NCBI GenBank assembly: GCA_934500865.1 | Contig: CAKSUD010000030.1 | Location: forward strand, 1-17,648 | Origin: an uncultured Clostridia bacterium | GTDB lineage: Bacteria; Bacillota; Clostridia; TANB77; RGIG9151 | DNA: 17,648 nt | Direction of reading: 5' to 3' | In this document: in pieces, positions 7,305 to 13,453 of the stretch | Layout of the letters: each line of letters starts with the position of its first letter | Numbering within the stretch: position 1 is the first letter of the stretch | Translations under genes and position numbers: made by a program | Notes under the pieces: model-generated | Seen by the model: the letters and a program-made list of their open reading frames with translations, nothing else | What the model was told of the DNA's origin: nothing | The model's database searches: none

Positions 7305-7688
7305 ATGGATATTTTTAAAATAGTTTTGGTGGCGTTATTAGCAGTTACTTTAATTATAATTGTAAAACAGACAAGACCTGAAATTGCAATGCTTATTTCG
7401 GTTATTACCGTTACGGTTATATTTTTCTTTTCCATAGATAAAGTAGGACAGGTCATTGATCTTATAAAGCTACTTTCAGAGAGAGCAGGTCTTTCGTTTG
7501 AGTTTTTAAGTACAATACTAAAAATTATAGGAATTGCGTACATAACAGAATTTGGAGCTAATATATGTAAGGATATGGGTGAGTCGGCGATAGCTTCTAA
7601 AGTCCAGTTCGCTGGAAAATGTATTATTTTAGTGTTTGGCGTGAACATAATAGGAAATTTTGTTGAAACATTAACGGGGCTTCTTTAG
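7305..7688 (+). CDS. spoIIIAD: Stage III sporulation protein AD
   Basis: A 127-residue membrane protein of the SpoIIIA complex, related in layout to SpoIIIAC but with additional helices (about 3-20, 28-46, 70-85 and 105-125). I chose ATG 7305 because GGAGGT (7295-7300) lies just before it. The frame is open back to a GTG at 7293, but that codon overlaps the spoIIIAC stop and has no ribosome binding site. The stretch IIGIAYITEFGANICKDMGE is typical of the family. Confidence 0.92.
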   Translation: MDIFKIVLVALLAVTLIIIVKQTRPEIAMLISVITVTVIFFFSIDKVGQVIDLIKLLSERAGLSFEFLSTILKIIGIAYITEFGANICKDMGESAIASKVQFAGKCIILVFGVNIIGNFVETLTGLL

Positions 7689-7696
7689 GAGGAAGT

Positions 7697-8815
7697 ATGA
7701 AAAAATTTTTGATTATTTTTTTACTTTTAATTATGACTGCTTCATATGCTATGAGTGAAGAACCTATAAACATAAGAGAGTTCTCTGACACTATGAAAGG
7801 GTTTAATAATGAGTTTTTGGATGACTATGATTATGAAGATATTATTAGGAACATAGAAAAGGGAGATTTTAAATTCGATTATAAAAAGATATTTGGCAGG
7901 GCAGGAAAGTTTTTTATTAAAGAAATACGCTCAAATATAGGACTTGCAGTACAAATAATTGTGATTTCTTTACTATTTGGTTTTTTAGATAATTTAAAAG
8001 GTAATTTTGCATCTGACGGAGTTGCACAAATAGCTTTTTATGTGTGTTACATATTGCTTGTTACTTTAATTGTGGCTAGTTTTATTCAAATATATAATGT
8101 GGCATATGGTGTTGTTTTTGAAATTGAAAAGTTTATGAAAGTTTTAATTCCTATTATTTTTGGAATAGTGGCTGCGATGGGTGGTATAACGACATCATCT
8201 ATGATTTACCCTGTACTTGCTTTTTCAACACAGTTTATAACCATGTTTATGACTAATTTTTTATTGCCGGTTTCTATGATTGCTTTTGTGCTTGGGATTG
8301 TTTCAAATATTTCAGACAAGGTTTCAATTTCTAAAGTACCTAATATATTAAAGTCGGTCTCATTATGGAGTATGGGAGTGATTTTAACATTATTTATAGG
8401 AATTCTTTCATTAGAAGGAACTGTTGCATCTACTGTGGATGGCGTTACTGCTAAAACTGCAAAGTTTTTGTTCTCAGGTTCTGTTCCGGTGGTGGGAAAA
8501 CTGCTTGGAGATTCAGTTGATGTAATACTGGGGAGTACATTAATAATAAAAGATGCTATTGGATTTATTGGAATAGCCGTTTTATTTGGACTGGCTCTAG
8601 TTCCTATAATAAAAATAATTGTGGTTATAGCTATATATTCGGGATTATCTGCGATTATCGAGCCTTTTTCTGATAAACGAATTTGCAAATGCTTAAATGA
8701 TACAGCTGATGCAAGTAAGATGTTACTTGGTATAGTCGTGTGCGTGACTGTTATGGTGATTATCGGTACTGTTATGCTACTTAAGATAACTAATTTTACT
8801 TCGATGCATGGGTAG
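7697..8815 (+). CDS. spoIIIAE: Stage III sporulation protein AE
   Basis: The largest and most hydrophobic subunit, 372 residues. An N-terminal signal-like helix (about 3-19, MKKFLIIFLLLIMTASYA) is followed by a polar segment (20-80) and about seven or eight membrane helices. It is thought to form part of the membrane core of the mother-cell channel. AGGAGGAAG overlaps the spoIIIAD stop codon and sits directly before the ATG, so the two are coupled. Length and helix pattern are normal, with no frameshift. Confidence 0.93.
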   Translation: MKKFLIIFLLLIMTASYAMSEEPINIREFSDTMKGFNNEFLDDYDYEDIIRNIEKGDFKFDYKKIFGRAGKFFIKEIRSNIGLAVQIIVISLLFGFLDNLKGNFASDGVAQIAFYVCYILLVTLIVASFIQIYNVAYGVVFEIEKFMKVLIPIIFGIVAAMGGITTSSMIYPVLAFSTQFITMFMTNFLLPVSMIAFVLGIVSNISDKVSISKVPNILKSVSLWSMGVILTLFIGILSLEGTVASTVDGVTAKTAKFLFSGSVPVVGKLLGDSVDVILGSTLIIKDAIGFIGIAVLFGLALVPIIKIIVVIAIYSGLSAIIEPFSDKRICKCLNDTADASKMLLGIVVCVTVMVIIGTVMLLKITNFTSMHG

Positions 8816-8824
8816 GTGAGAAAA

Positions 8825-9319
8825 GTGGAAATGCTTAAGAATTGGGTTAATTGTATTCTGATTATTACTGTGATGGTTGGCATAATTGAAGTGATTGTGC
8901 CGGAAGGCGAAACTAAAAAGTTTGTATTTTTAATTACGCGAATTTCTGTGTCTATTGTTATAGCACTACCTATATTAAAACTTGTTAAAAGTGACTTCGC
9001 TTTTGAGGATGTATTTAATATTAAGTACATTGAGGAAAATAGTTTTTACGTTGATACACTAAGAAGCACGGTAGAACGGCAGAGTTCAATGCTAGAATCT
9101 GTTTATTCGGTAAATGTTGTTAATACTTTTAATTCTACATATAAAGATATGCAAATTTCTAGTTGTAAAATTCACTTCTTGCGTGATGATGAGGGCAAAA
9201 TTAAAGAGATAAATTTGGTAGAGGTCTCAAGCAAGTTAAGAATAGATGACAAAGAACTGCTAAAAAAGAGAGTGGCAGAGATTTGTGAAGTGAGTAAAGA
9301 GAAAGTGAGTGTGGGTTAA
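8825..9319 (+). CDS. spoIIIAF: Stage III sporulation protein AF
   Basis: About 164 residues: two N-terminal membrane helices (in MLKNWVNCILIITVMVGIIE and FVFLITRISVSIVIALPIL), then a soluble domain with SpoIIIAF-type features (KHIxF-like KIHFLRDDEGKIKEINLVEV, then LLKKRVAEICEV near the end). The start is uncertain. The frame opens at GTG 8816, directly after the spoIIIAE stop. AGGTGAG (8814-8820) favours GTG 8825 or ATG 8831, and the family usually begins near the MLKNW sequence at 8831. I give GTG 8825 as a compromise. The end overlaps the longest possible reading of spoIIIAG. Confidence 0.85.
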   Translation: MEMLKNWVNCILIITVMVGIIEVIVPEGETKKFVFLITRISVSIVIALPILKLVKSDFAFEDVFNIKYIEENSFYVDTLRSTVERQSSMLESVYSVNVVNTFNSTYKDMQISSCKIHFLRDDEGKIKEINLVEVSSKLRIDDKELLKKRVAEICEVSKEKVSVG

Positions 9320-9320
9320 T

Positions 9321-9899
9321 GTGAAAACTTTTGTTATTAATTTGAAAGACAAATTTTTTAATGAGAAATGTAGAAGAAAAAATATAGAAAATCTAGTTAT
9401 ATTTTTAGTGGGAGTAGTAATAGTTATTATAACAGGCAGTTACATATTTAGTGATGAGGACGAAGTTACTAAAGTTGGGAATGTGTCTGATGTTTTTGAT
9501 GCTGATGTTTTTGAGGCAAAGCTTGAAAAAATTTTGTCAAGTATTAAGGATGCCGGAAGTGTAGAAGTTATGGTGTCTTACCAGTCAGGTGTTGAAACTG
9601 TTCCTCTTTTAGATACGAAAGACAGCAATACGGTAACGGAGGAATCGGGAAATAGCAGTAATCGAAGAACAGAGCAAAACAGTATGGAAACAAGTATAAT
9701 ATTTAATCAGGAAAAGAGCGGTAATAAGATTCCATACATATCAAAGACTATTATGCCGAAAATCGAGGGAGTTATTGTGACGTGTGATGGAGGTGGTAAT
9801 GAGATAGTAAGGGCAAATGTTATTAAGGCGGTTACTGTTGTTACCGGAATTACCGCAAATAAGGTGCAAGTTTTTGCAAAAGACAATAATAAAAGATAA
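9321..9899 (+). CDS. spoIIIAG: Stage III sporulation protein AG
   Basis: About 192 residues: a basic N terminus, one membrane helix (about 24-42, VIFLVGVVIVIITGSYIFS), and a ring-building-motif domain outside the membrane (FEAKLEKILSSIKDAGSVEV, then IPYISKTIMPKIEGVIVTCD and VIKAVTVVTGITANKVQVF). Homologues form a large ring in the space between mother cell and forespore. A serine/asparagine-rich insertion (about 100-120) lies in the middle of the domain. The start is uncertain: GTG 9321 directly follows the spoIIIAF stop, while GTG 9309 would overlap that gene. Neither has a strong ribosome binding site. Confidence 0.87.
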   Translation: MKTFVINLKDKFFNEKCRRKNIENLVIFLVGVVIVIITGSYIFSDEDEVTKVGNVSDVFDADVFEAKLEKILSSIKDAGSVEVMVSYQSGVETVPLLDTKDSNTVTEESGNSSNRRTEQNSMETSIIFNQEKSGNKIPYISKTIMPKIEGVIVTCDGGGNEIVRANVIKAVTVVTGITANKVQVFAKDNNKR

Positions 9900-9920
9900 G
9901 ATGAGGTGAGGGTGGTGCTT

Positions 9921-10463
9921 GTGATAAGAAAAAAACACGCTTTGGTGGGGGTACTAGCTGCTATAATTGCGACTGCTGCTATGATTAATTATAATAATCA
10001 ACCCGGCGTTGAGGTGAGCGGTGAGATAGTTAATTACGATGGAGAAAGTAAATATGTGTCCGGAATGGTAGAGAATTTGTCGGCTATTAATTCTAATTCT
10101 ACTGAATTATCTGACGCATATTTTGTTTCTGCAAGGCTTGAGAGAGATAGAACTTTCGGGGAACAGGTGGAATTGCAGGAAAGTATATTGTATAATGAAA
10201 AATCGGATGAGAATACAAAAAAGATGGCACAAGAACAGATTAATTGCATTTCTAATAATTTGACTAAGGAAATGAGTATAGAAACATTACTACAAGCTAA
10301 AGGCTTTGAGGATTGTATAGCGATTATAAATGAACCTAATGTGAATGTTGTTGTAAAGTCTATGGATGAGTTAAGTGTTGCACAAGTGGCACAAATTCAA
10401 AATATTGTTATGCGTGAGGCTAATGCAAATGCAGAAAATATCCATATAGTCACGAAAAAATAA
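9921..10463 (+). CDS. spoIIIAH: Stage III sporulation protein AH
   Basis: About 180 residues. A short basic N terminus RKKHA precedes one membrane helix (LVGVLAAIIATAAMI), followed by an extracytoplasmic YscJ/FliF-like domain that in known systems binds SpoIIQ from the forespore. Supporting stretches are DAYFVSARLERDRT, QEQINCISNNLTKEMSIETLLQ and FEDCIAIINEPNVNVVV. Several in-frame GTG codons (9906, 9912, 9915 and 9921) compete. I chose 9921 because GGTGG lies five bases upstream and the protein then begins like its family. It is the last gene of the cluster, and I see no strong terminator after it. Its final codons are part of the downstream tandem duplication. Confidence 0.9.
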   Translation: MIRKKHALVGVLAAIIATAAMINYNNQPGVEVSGEIVNYDGESKYVSGMVENLSAINSNSTELSDAYFVSARLERDRTFGEQVELQESILYNEKSDENTKKMAQEQINCISNNLTKEMSIETLLQAKGFEDCIAIINEPNVNVVVKSMDELSVAQVAQIQNIVMREANANAENIHIVTKK

Positions 10464-10472
10464 GGAAAAATA

Positions 10473-10501
10473 TTGCAAAAATAAATAAATTATGTTAATA
10501 T
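10473..10501 (+). promoter_or_regulatory. Sigma-A-type promoter, first coiled-coil unit
   Basis: TTGCAA (10473-10478), exactly 17 bases, TAATAT (10496-10501). The same elements with the same spacing occur in the second copy, whose surrounding sequence has otherwise begun to diverge. It starts 10 bases after the spoIIIAH stop codon. Confidence 0.65.
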
Positions 10502-10527
10502 AAATATATAGAATTTATTCTGTATTT

Positions 10528-10601
10528 TAACCATATTGTTTTGGTTATAGACGGATTCCCTGTTTTTTTAGGAAATAATAGGAGCTGTGCTGAGCCGATT
10601 A
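10528..10601 (+). promoter_or_regulatory. Conserved, possibly folded leader (first copy)
   Basis: Three hairpins are suggested: TAACCA/TGGTTA (10528-10533 with 10542-10547); TTCCCT/AGGAAA (10556-10561 with 10570-10575, one mismatch); and a weak GCT/AGC stem in GCTGTGCTGAGCCGAT (10584-10599). That last 16-base string is identical in the second copy. Alternatively its GCCGATTA end (10594-10601), with TAAT 14 bases upstream, could be a sigma-D-type promoter giving a short untranslated leader. It is not a riboswitch class I can recognise. Confidence 0.4.
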
Positions 10602-10647
10602 TGTATATATATTTTTTTATTTATAAAAAAGGAAGGTACTTTTTACA

Positions 10648-11059
10648 ATGAAGAATAACAAAAACAATACCATAGTTAGAGGCATATTTGTTGCCACTAT
10701 AGTCATCGCAACTGTAGTGATGTTTGTCGCACTTAACACTATTTCCGACAATAGCAAAATCTTCCCAAGTTTCTACACTTCTAGGACAAATCCTGAGGCA
10801 ACTTTATCATCGCAAGAGGAGTACTACTTGCTTATACAGAAATATGAAGAAATGTGTGAGAAGTGGGTAAAAGTTGGCACTATTGCGGACCATTCCGATT
10901 GCGTTGCTCCTGAGTTAGATTCCTAAGCCCGATTACGATGCTCTTAAGAAACTGTACGATGAGATTGTCTCTAAGTATAATGCTCTTCTTGAGCAGAGCG
11001 GCAGTAACGGCGCAGAGCCGATAATTGTCGACGAGGACGGAAATGAAATTCGCCCTTAA
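10648..11059 (+). pseudogene. Frameshifted short paralogue of the coiled-coil membrane protein
   Basis: The open frame from ATG 10648 stops at 10926 after 92 residues: a basic N terminus, a membrane helix (about 11-30), a short helix and ADHSDC (80-85). One base later, in the +1 frame, the sequence resumes as KPDYDALKKLYDEIVSKYNA and ends SGSNGAEPIIVDEDGNEIRP at 11059, matching the intact gene downstream. Removing one C from the CC at 10922-10923 restores a 136-residue protein (...LDSKPDYDAL...). The copy also lacks most internal repeats. The ribosome binding site GGAAGG is 11 bases from the ATG, longer than in the intact copy. The 92-residue product could still be made. A sequencing error at the CC cannot be excluded. 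Confidence 0.75.
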
Positions 11060-11068
11060 CCTAAGAAA

Positions 11069-11102
11069 GAGCACCGGCAGCACCTGGTGTTCTTCTTTTT
11101 TT
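11069..11102 (+). terminator. Terminator of the first coiled-coil unit
   Basis: GAGCACCGG (11069-11077), loop CAGCAC, CTGGTGTTC (11084-11092) is followed by TTCTTTTTTT. Compared with the second copy there are two C-to-T changes in the 3' arm, and both keep pairing through G-T wobbles. Confidence 0.85.
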
Positions 11103-11144
11103 GTTTAAAATTTTCTCCCTGTCACAAAAAAATAAGGAAAAATA

Positions 11145-11173
11145 TTGCAAAAATAAATAAATTATGTTAATAT
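11145..11173 (+). promoter_or_regulatory. Sigma-A-type promoter, second coiled-coil unit
   Basis: TTGCAA (11145-11150), 17 bases, TAATAT (11168-11173), identical in elements and spacing to the first copy. Confidence 0.65.
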
Positions 11174-11199
11174 AAATATGTAGAATTTATTCTATATTT

Positions 11200-11271
11200 T
11201 AACCATTATATTTGGTTATGGATGAGTTTTCTATCTTTTTAGAAAATAACTAGGCTGTGCTGAGCCGATCA
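11200..11271 (+). promoter_or_regulatory. Conserved, possibly folded leader (second copy)
   Basis: Hairpins correspond to those in the first copy: TAACCA/TGGTTA (11200-11205 with 11213-11218); TTTTCT/AGAAAA (11227-11232 with 11241-11246, perfect here); and GGCT/AGCC (11253-11256 with 11263-11266). One pair of the middle stem is C-G in the first copy and T-A here, a compensatory change. GCCGATCA (11264-11271) could alternatively be a sigma-D-type -10. Confidence 0.4.
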
Positions 11272-11326
11272 TATATATTTTTAGTTTACTGTAAATAAAA
11301 AAAGATGTACTTTTAGGAGGTACTTT

Positions 11327-12421
11327 ATGAATAACAATTCTTCTTACCGCTCCCGCAACAACGGCGTAGTTAAAAACGTCGTTATCACCATCCTCGCAAT
11401 TGCAGTTCTTGTACTGCTTGCATATTCTCTTAGAGGATGTGATTTTTCCGCACTTACCACCAGCAATCAAGTTCCCTCCAACAATAGCGAAATCCTTTCC
11501 TATGATTCTTGCACTTGCACTCCCAATAGTAACGGCGATGTTATCGTTAACAACAACTTAAATTGCACTTGTGGCAATAAGTCTGATAACTCTAACTGCG
11601 ATGCTTCTGACCGTGACAACTTGGCTGCAAGAGTTGCAGAGCTCCAGAAGGAGAACAACAAGCTTAAGGCTGAAAACGAAACACTGAGATCCTCGATTGG
11701 CAAGAGTGACGTTGACCTGAGTAACTATGTTCTTAAGAGTGAGTATGACAAGCTGGCTAACAGCTATTCTAGCCTTGAGAATGAGTATAATACTTTGGTT
11801 ATTACGCACAACAATTGCAAAGATGTCGACCTTAGCAAGTATGTTAAGAAGTCCGATTATGATGCTCTCAAGAAACTGTACGATGAGATTGTCTCTAAGT
11901 ACAATGAACTTGTGAAGAAGTATAACGACTTCTATAATAAGTGGCACAACCACGTTTGCTCTGGCGGCACTACTGTAGTTGAAGCAGATCACTCCAATTG
12001 TGTTTCTAAGTCCGCTTACGATGCTCTCAAGAAGTTGTACGATGAGATTGTCTCTAAGTACAATGAACTTGTGAAGAAGTATAACGACTTCTATGATAAG
12101 TGGCACAACCACGTTTGCTCCGGCGGTACTACCATAGTTGAAGCAGACCACAGCTCTTGTGTAAGCCTTAGCGACTATAAAGCACTTCTGAATTCTTTGA
12201 ACAACCTCGAGGATGAGTACAATGCTCTCCTTGACCAGTGGAATTCTCACACTTGCTCTGGCGGTACTACTATTGTTGAAGCAGACCATAGCAATTGCGT
12301 AAGCCTTAGCGATTACAGAGACCTTCTCGCTAGATACAATGCTCTTCTTGAGGAGCAGAGCGGCAGTAACGGCGCAGAACCGATAACTGTCGACGAGGAC
12401 GGAAATGAAATTCGCCCTTAA
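11327..12421 (+). CDS. Membrane-anchored coiled-coil protein with His/Cys repeats (unknown family)
   Basis: A 364-residue protein I do not recognise. A basic N terminus (1-18) precedes one membrane helix (about 14-34). C38 follows the helix in LRGC, a poor lipobox. Next is a Cys-rich stretch (C62, C64, C80, C82, C91), a leucine-zipper-like coiled coil (97-123), then repeats starting at residues 177, 230 and 283 and a partial one at 329. Each repeat is a helix ending in a tryptophan, then HxCSGGTT(V/I)VEADHSxC, giving Cys pairs C211/C225, C264/C278 and C310/C324. The acidic tail ends DEDGNEIRP. Topology predicts a short inside N terminus and a long body outside; the paired Cys could form disulfides or bind metal with the His. 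The start has AGGAGG six bases upstream. Codons (AAC, GAC, AAG, CTC) differ from neighbouring genes and fit high expression or different ancestry. Confidence 0.85.
   Translation: MNNNSSYRSRNNGVVKNVVITILAIAVLVLLAYSLRGCDFSALTTSNQVPSNNSEILSYDSCTCTPNSNGDVIVNNNLNCTCGNKSDNSNCDASDRDNLAARVAELQKENNKLKAENETLRSSIGKSDVDLSNYVLKSEYDKLANSYSSLENEYNTLVITHNNCKDVDLSKYVKKSDYDALKKLYDEIVSKYNELVKKYNDFYNKWHNHVCSGGTTVVEADHSNCVSKSAYDALKKLYDEIVSKYNELVKKYNDFYDKWHNHVCSGGTTIVEADHSSCVSLSDYKALLNSLNNLEDEYNALLDQWNSHTCSGGTTIVEADHSNCVSLSDYRDLLARYNALLEEQSGSNGAEPITVDEDGNEIRP
11855..12310 (+). repeat. In-frame coding repeats of 159, 159 and 138 bp
   Basis: Units begin at 11855, 12014 and 12173, with a partial fourth at 12311; a diverged shorter unit precedes them at 11741. 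Units 1 and 2 are nearly identical in DNA, for example the shared run starting GATGCTCTCAAGAA at 11861 and 12020. That implies recent duplication or gene conversion. All periods are multiples of three, so copy number can change without breaking the frame. Confidence 0.9.
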
Positions 12422-12430
12422 CCTAAGAAA

Positions 12431-12463
12431 GAGCACCGGCAGCACCCGGTGCTCTTCTTTTTT
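12431..12463 (+). terminator. Terminator of the second coiled-coil unit
   Basis: A perfect 9-bp GC-rich stem GAGCACCGG/CCGGTGCTC (12431-12439 with 12446-12454), loop CAGCAC, then TTCTTTTTTT. It sits 10 bases after the stop codon and insulates ftsY. Confidence 0.92.
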
Positions 12464-12481
12464 TGTTTAAAATTTTCGCCC

Positions 12482-12510
12482 TTGACCAAAATTTACTATA
12501 ATGATAAAAT
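12482..12510 (+). promoter_or_regulatory. Promoter of ftsY
   Basis: TTGACC (12482-12487), 17 bases, TAAAAT (12505-12510). The predicted start near 12517 lies just before the AAGGAA site (12514-12519) and ATG 12527, so the leader would be very short. Confidence 0.6.
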
Positions 12511-12526
12511 ACTAAGGAAATGTAAA

Positions 12527-13438
12527 ATGGAAGAAGGGACGAATTTGTTTTTTGATAAATTAAAAAGTAAAATGGCTAAGACTAAAGAGTCATTTTCAAA
12601 TAGCATTAATAGTCTGTTTTCTTCATTTAGTAAGGTGGATGAAGAGTTATTGGACGAATTACTTGATATACTGATTATGGCAGATGTTGGACTTAATACT
12701 TCTGAATTCATAATCGGAGAATTGAGAGATAGCATAAAAAAAGAAAGAATTACCGAACCTGATAATGTTAAGGATAAATTAAAAGAAATCTTGATAGAGT
12801 TACTTGGCACTTCAAGCCAAGAAATAACTAAAAATACTGTATATATGGTAGTTGGAGTTAATGGAGTAGGAAAGACTACTACTATTGGAAAACTTGCAAA
12901 TTATTTTGTTAGAAAGAAGTATAAAGTTATAGCTTGTGCAGCGGATACTTTTAGAGCAGCTGCGGTTGAACAACTTAGTGAATGGATGAACAAAACTAAT
13001 GTTGAATTAGTAAAAAAAGAAGAGGGGGCTGACCCAGCATCTGTTGTGTTTGATGCGACAGTAAGGTTTAAGGAAAGTAAAGCTGATATTCTTATTTGTG
13101 ATACTGCCGGAAGACTTCATAATAAAAAGAATTTGATGGATGAACTCTCTAAAATGGACAGAGTTATAGAAAGAGAATTGACTAATACTAATAAAGAAGT
13201 GTTGCTTGTGCTTGATGCGACTACCGGTCAAAACGGAGTTTTGCAAGCTAAGGCTTTTTCAGAAATAGCCGGAGTTACAGGAATTGTTGTGACTAAATTA
13301 GATGGAACTGCTAAAGGCGGAGTAATCTTTTCTATAATGAAGGAACTCAATATTCCTGTGAAATTTATAGGTATCGGAGAGGGAATAGAAGATTTAGAAG
13401 AATTTAATGCAAAAGAGTTTGTTGATAGCATTTTTTAA
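12527..13438 (+). CDS. ftsY: Signal recognition particle receptor FtsY
   Basis: A 303-residue SRP GTPase that docks SRP-bound ribosomes at the membrane for cotranslational protein insertion. It has a helical N domain (about 5-95), then the G domain: P loop GVNGVGKTTT (110-119), ADTFRAAAVEQL (140-150, SRP-GTPase insertion motif), DTAGR (192-196), TKLDGTAKGG (256-265) and GIGEGIEDL near the end. The long acidic A domain of E. coli is absent, as is usual in Firmicutes. The frame is open upstream to an ATG at 12449, but that start would lie inside the preceding terminator and before the ftsY promoter, so I place the start at 12527, after AAGGAA. The next gene follows after 15 bases and is probably cotranscribed. 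Confidence 0.97.
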   Translation: MEEGTNLFFDKLKSKMAKTKESFSNSINSLFSSFSKVDEELLDELLDILIMADVGLNTSEFIIGELRDSIKKERITEPDNVKDKLKEILIELLGTSSQEITKNTVYMVVGVNGVGKTTTIGKLANYFVRKKYKVIACAADTFRAAAVEQLSEWMNKTNVELVKKEEGADPASVVFDATVRFKESKADILICDTAGRLHNKKNLMDELSKMDRVIERELTNTNKEVLLVLDATTGQNGVLQAKAFSEIAGVTGIVVTKLDGTAKGGVIFSIMKELNIPVKFIGIGEGIEDLEEFNAKEFVDSIF

Positions 13439-13453
13439 TTTGGAGGCTTTGAT

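Larger units (their letters stand above)
10449..11120 (+). repeat. Tandem duplication, first copy (672 bp)
   Basis: This unit contains a promoter, leader, coiled-coil gene and terminator, and is repeated in the same order from 11121. The first 60 bases are nearly identical in the two copies (GTCACGAAAAAATAAGG here, GTCACAAAAAAATAAGG in the second). The last 18 or so are also shared (GTTTAAAATTTTC, one variable base, CCCT). The left edge lies inside the last codons of spoIIIAH. Confidence 0.8.
11121..12480 (+). repeat. Tandem duplication, second copy (long form)
   Basis: The same promoter, leader, gene and terminator order as 10449-11120, but about twice as long because the gene holds extra internal repeats. 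It begins GTCACAAAAAAATAAGG, a copy of the spoIIIAH 3' end, and closes with GTTTAAAATTTTCGCCCT. The ftsY promoter starts directly after it. Confidence 0.8.

Noticed and set aside
7293..7305. GTG 7293 as the spoIIIAD start
   Set aside because: It overlaps the spoIIIAC stop and has no ribosome binding site; GGAGGT fits ATG 7305.
8206..9030. Minus-strand open frame of 274 codons inside spoIIIAE/AF
   Set aside because: It lies opposite well-supported spoIIIA genes, and its Ile/Thr-rich product looks like an antisense shadow.
10528..10601. c-di-GMP-I (GEMM) riboswitch
   Set aside because: A hairpin followed by a GG-AGC-type string is vaguely similar, but the conserved CACGCAnAGGGCAAACC and GACGCAAAGC segments are absent.
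11741..12420. CRISPR-like or satellite repeat array
   Set aside because: Periods of 114-159 bp are all multiples of three, lie within one reading frame and encode a repeated protein module; there are no short repeats with unique spacers.
11558..12445. Long antisense open frame (295 codons, minus strand) across the coiled-coil gene
   Set aside because: It mirrors the repeated sense gene, runs into the terminator hairpin and has no ribosome binding site; the sense frame has coherent protein features.
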